DNA of 64,000 bases from Larus michahellis (lineage: Eukaryota; Chordata; Aves; Charadriiformes; Laridae), in contig NC_133900.1 of the NCBI RefSeq assembly GCF_964199755.1, positions 81,190,666 to 81,254,665 on the forward strand, in the 5' to 3' direction. Position 1 is the first letter of the stretch. Each line of letters starts with the position of its first letter. Below, in pieces: positions 61,583-64,000 of the stretch. The translations under genes and the position numbers were made by a program. The notes below the pieces were generated by a model, which was not told where the DNA came from, did not search any database, and was given only the letters and a program-made list of their open reading frames with translations.

Positions 61583-61590
<8 letters not shown>
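60491..61590. other. Intergenic between ACSL1 and the CENPU-like gene
   Basis: About 1.1 kb of unique sequence with overlapping short open frames on both strands (up to 183 codons on the minus strand at 61021-61572). That frame is lysine- and asparagine-rich, spans T/A-rich simple sequence and has no recognisable domain. I see no gene. Confidence 0.5.

Positions 61591-61615
<25 letters not shown>
61591..61615. repeat. A25 homopolymer
   Basis: Twenty-five consecutive A residues ending just before 'ggcaggtgctggagc', immediately upstream of the second CpG island. It could be the tail of an unrecognised retrocopy or a simple poly(dA:dT) tract at a promoter edge. No polyadenylation signal or open frame precedes it. 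Confidence 0.9.
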
Positions 61616-61649
61616 GGCAGGTGCTGGAGCACAAGTACCTCAGTACTCC

Positions 61650-62060
61650 CTTTCAAAGCGGTCCCGGCAGTGGCCGTCCCCTCACACCGACGCTCCCTCC
61701 TGTCCGGGGCCGGCCCCGTCGGTTCTCCCCTCGCCCCGGCGGCCGGGCCCCGGCCGGGCAGCCCAGGGACGCAGCGGGCCCGTCACGGCGCCTCCGCCGC
61801 TGCCCCGCTTCCCCTTCCGGCGCTCCGCCGCCTCTTCCCTCCCCTTCCCTTCCCCTTCCCCTTCCCTTCCCGCCCGTCGGTTTGAATCGCGGCGGGAAGG
61901 CGGGTGGGTGCCCTGAAGGGGCCGGTGTCCCCCGCGGGCGGGGAGGGCGGAGGGGCCGCCGGCCGCCATTTCCGCGCCTGAGGCGGCGGGTCGGGCCGGG
62001 CCGGGCCGGGCCGCCCGGGGACTCCTGCCTGAGGGGAACGGCAGCTGTGAAGCACGAGTA
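61650..62060 (+). promoter_or_regulatory. CENPU: CpG island, promoter of the CENPU-like gene
   Basis: A sharp G+C and CpG rise. It includes a pyrimidine tract of CCCTT-type units (61831-61875) and a run of five GGG blocks (61988-62010), and ends just before the first exon with an ATG. I infer that it drives the plus-strand gene starting at 62306. A noncoding first exon may end at a moderate donor 'cacga|gtaaag' at 62058. Its start cannot be placed. The long minus-strand frames across it are GC shadows. Confidence 0.7.
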
Positions 62061-62305
62061 AAGGCGTAAACAGCGTCATGCATCGCCTTGCTTTAAATTT
62101 TTAATATGTATGTCTTGTTACTGATTTATACGTGCTATGTCAGGCGTTAGGCTCGTCTAATAGAGTGAGTTTTACTGCCTTTAAAATGAGTTATGCGTAA
62201 TAGGTTGGATTAACGAGGATTTCCCCTTCTCTCCCAGGTAACTTTTGGTATCCTCAGTAACTGTATCCTCAGTTGTACTTTTACCAGCGTATACTGAACA
62301 GCAAA

Positions 62306-63197
62306 ATGTCCTCAAAGAAGCAAAGGAAGAGAAATCATTCCGGAAATAAATCACAGGTAAGTTTTGCTAGGCTGAGCAGAATTAAAACAGCAAGCGTTGC
62401 GTTGTGTCACCGTGCTCTTGTGGCGTTGGCTGTGGAGGGGCAGGCGTATGCGTGTATACACACAAACCAGTGAGGAAATGTACTTCCACGCTTGGGTGTG
62501 AATGACACGTTTACAAATATTTCATAAACCAGTGCCCTTCTCCCCTACCTTTCTGCTTTACAGACGTGTCTGTGGAATACTTGACTTATAAGAAGTTGTG
62601 CATAGCTTTTATTATAAATTCCACCTTTTATAAGAAGTTGCACCTAGCTTTTCATATTTTTTTAAAGTGAGAATCATTAAATTGGGCAAGGATGGACCTT
62701 CATGTAATACAAAGATGAAAGAAAAAATATTTTAATGCCTGAAAAGAAGGCGGCTACAGATTACAGAAACCAGATATTAGACTGTTGTAAAATTTCTAAG
62801 CTTATATACTTGGTTTTATAAAATAAGATAAAGCTCATGCTACAGTATAGTATCAAATAGAAGAATAGATTAGTTTTATACCTTCTCTTGGGGCGGGGGA
62901 ACATAGCCTGAGGAAAAAACACATGCTTCAAATACTTTATATCATAGCTCAGTAGTCAATATGGTCCAAGTTAAACGTATTTCTGATCAAACGTTTGTGA
63001 AATTCATTGCCACATTTCATTTGTTTTGCACTCAAAAAGCTGGATGAACTAGCTATTTATTAATTTCATACCCATCCAGGAACACAAAGCCAGCTCCCGT
63101 CCTCACTGGAAATTGCTCCCACCTGAGGAACCAGATGTCTCAAGGATACTGAAGGTAGCAGAAGCAAATCAACTGGAGGAACCTGATGATTCGTTTG
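62306..63197 (+). CDS. CENPU: Probable CENPU (centromere protein U), first two coding exons, 3' part outside window
   Basis: Exon A (62238-62356) follows 'ttctctcccag'. An in-frame TAA at 62258 precedes the ATG at 62306, which has A at -3. It encodes MSSKKQRKRNHSGNKSQ, then the donor 'cag|gtaagt'. Exon B (63080-63197) follows 'cccatccag'. It encodes a segment with WKLLPPEEPDVSRILKVAEA and EEPDDSF, and ends at 'tttg|gttagt' one base into a codon. The phases agree. The basic start and the PxxxDVSxIxxxxExNxxEE pattern resemble the poorly conserved CENPU N terminus, and CENPU follows ACSL1 on the same strand in mammals. CENPU is part of the CENP-O/P/Q/R/U group of the inner kinetochore and docks Polo-like kinase 1. 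The conserved C-terminal coiled-coil lies beyond the window, so the identity rests largely on gene order. Confidence 0.65.
62357..63079 (+). other. CENPU: Intron between the two CENPU-like coding exons
   Basis: 723 bp with GT-AG ends. It contains two copies of 'ttataagaagttg' 42 bp apart (62586 and 62628), each followed by a 'tagctttt' block, a small tandem duplication. Nothing else was recognised. Confidence 0.6.
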
Positions 63198-64000
63198 GTT
63201 AGTATTAACTTGAATGTCATTTAATGTGTGATTTTCATGAACAAACCATATGGACAAAATATTTCAATGCTTTCCTGGGACAAGGTATTGTTTTTTTTAC
63301 CAGAGGAAGTTATGGGCAGGAGAGACAGAGGGTTTTTTTGAGTGCGGTGGTATTTTTCTGTCATGTAGGAAGTAACAAGAATAATGCTGTGATACGTGCA
63401 AATAAAAGAAAAATACCACCTATTCAAGTTTTATAGTCTGAGTGGCAGAATTTCATGCAATATAACATTGCAACCATGTAAGAGTTTGCATTTTAAAAAG
63501 AAAGTTCAGTATCTTAAGTTACTCTCTATTAAATTACACAAATTATGAAGTGAAATTTTTTGCTATCGTAAGAGTACGCGTGGCAGCAAACTTGGACGTT
63601 CACAGGGATGTTGTTCTACTTAAAAAGTAACCTCATAAAAACATGCTATTTTTGGTGAAGCTTTAAAACCATTTCCATGCTCCATATGGGACTTGTGCAA
63701 TGAGGCCTCAGTATACTGGAAGAGAATCAGTTTAGAAGGAATACGTGTCCCTGTGTGAAGTTCTCTGTTATTAAATACATATAGGTCTTATATGTCAATG
63801 TCAGTAAGAAAAATCTTTGAAAAACTGTGTAATTAGAATAGAGGAAATGCTAAGAGCTATTTCTCAGCTGTAATAGTTATTACTCTAAGAAAATTATACA
63901 TGCAACTACTAGAAACAGCATTGAAAATGAACAATAAAGAACAATACAGCAAAAGGGTTGTCATAAGGGAAAGTCCGCAAAATGAAAAGCTCTTCCTTGC
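63198..64000 (+). other. CENPU: Intron of the CENPU-like gene, continuing past the window
   Basis: AT-rich sequence after the donor 'gttagt'. No exon with acceptor, open frame and donor in the required phase was recognised before the window ends. Confidence 0.5.

Noticed and set aside
61621-62083. Long open frames on both strands of the second CpG island (up to 146 and 133 codons)
   Set aside because: Stop-poor GC-rich sequence. The real start codon of the downstream gene is fixed at 62306 by an in-frame TAA at 62258.
1-64000. CRISPR arrays, bacterial operons, tRNA or rRNA genes, prophage or insertion sequences
   Set aside because: The window is vertebrate nuclear DNA. No regularly spaced direct repeats, cloverleaf-like sequences or prokaryotic gene arrangement were seen.

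Overview
The window is avian nuclear DNA. It carries several 3'-truncated CR1 LINE copies with the bird-type 3' end, CpG-island promoters and vertebrate GT-AG introns. Its main gene is ACSL1, which encodes long-chain acyl-CoA synthetase 1. The species cannot be fixed from the sequence alone.

Layout. Positions 1 to about 17,900 are gene-poor intergenic DNA with CR1 copies at 325-874, 5806-6080 (minus) and 16105-16465, an AT-rich low-complexity tract near 9.9 kb, and no recognisable exon. A CpG island at about 17,900-18,800 holds a GC-rich 15/30-bp minisatellite, G-rich Sp1-type sequence, a TATA-like box and a short noncoding first exon ending at 18374. A 9-kb first intron follows. Twenty coding exons lie between 27374 and 57933 on the plus strand. 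All junctions are GT-AG, the phases are consistent, and together they encode 698 residues, the same length as human ACSL1. The 3'UTR ends after an AATAAA at 59466. A CR1 copy (minus) and about 1 kb of unassigned DNA separate ACSL1 from a second CpG island (about 61,650-62,060). There the next plus-strand gene begins. Only its first two coding exons (62306-62356 and 63080-63197) are inside the window. Weak N-terminal similarity and conserved gene order (ACSL1 followed on the same strand by CENPU in mammals) point to CENPU, a kinetochore protein.

Function. ACSL1 activates long-chain fatty acids to acyl-CoA on mitochondrial outer and ER membranes. CENPU belongs to the inner kinetochore. The two are neighbours with no known shared pathway.

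I found no convincing undescribed system. The best leads are the inverted and direct 15-bp minisatellite in the ACSL1 promoter, G-quadruplex-prone tracts in both CpG islands, a GC-rich island in ACSL1 intron 1 that could be an alternative first exon, the apparent absence of a second gate-domain exon, and an unexplained 184-codon open frame at 10982-11536 on the minus strand.
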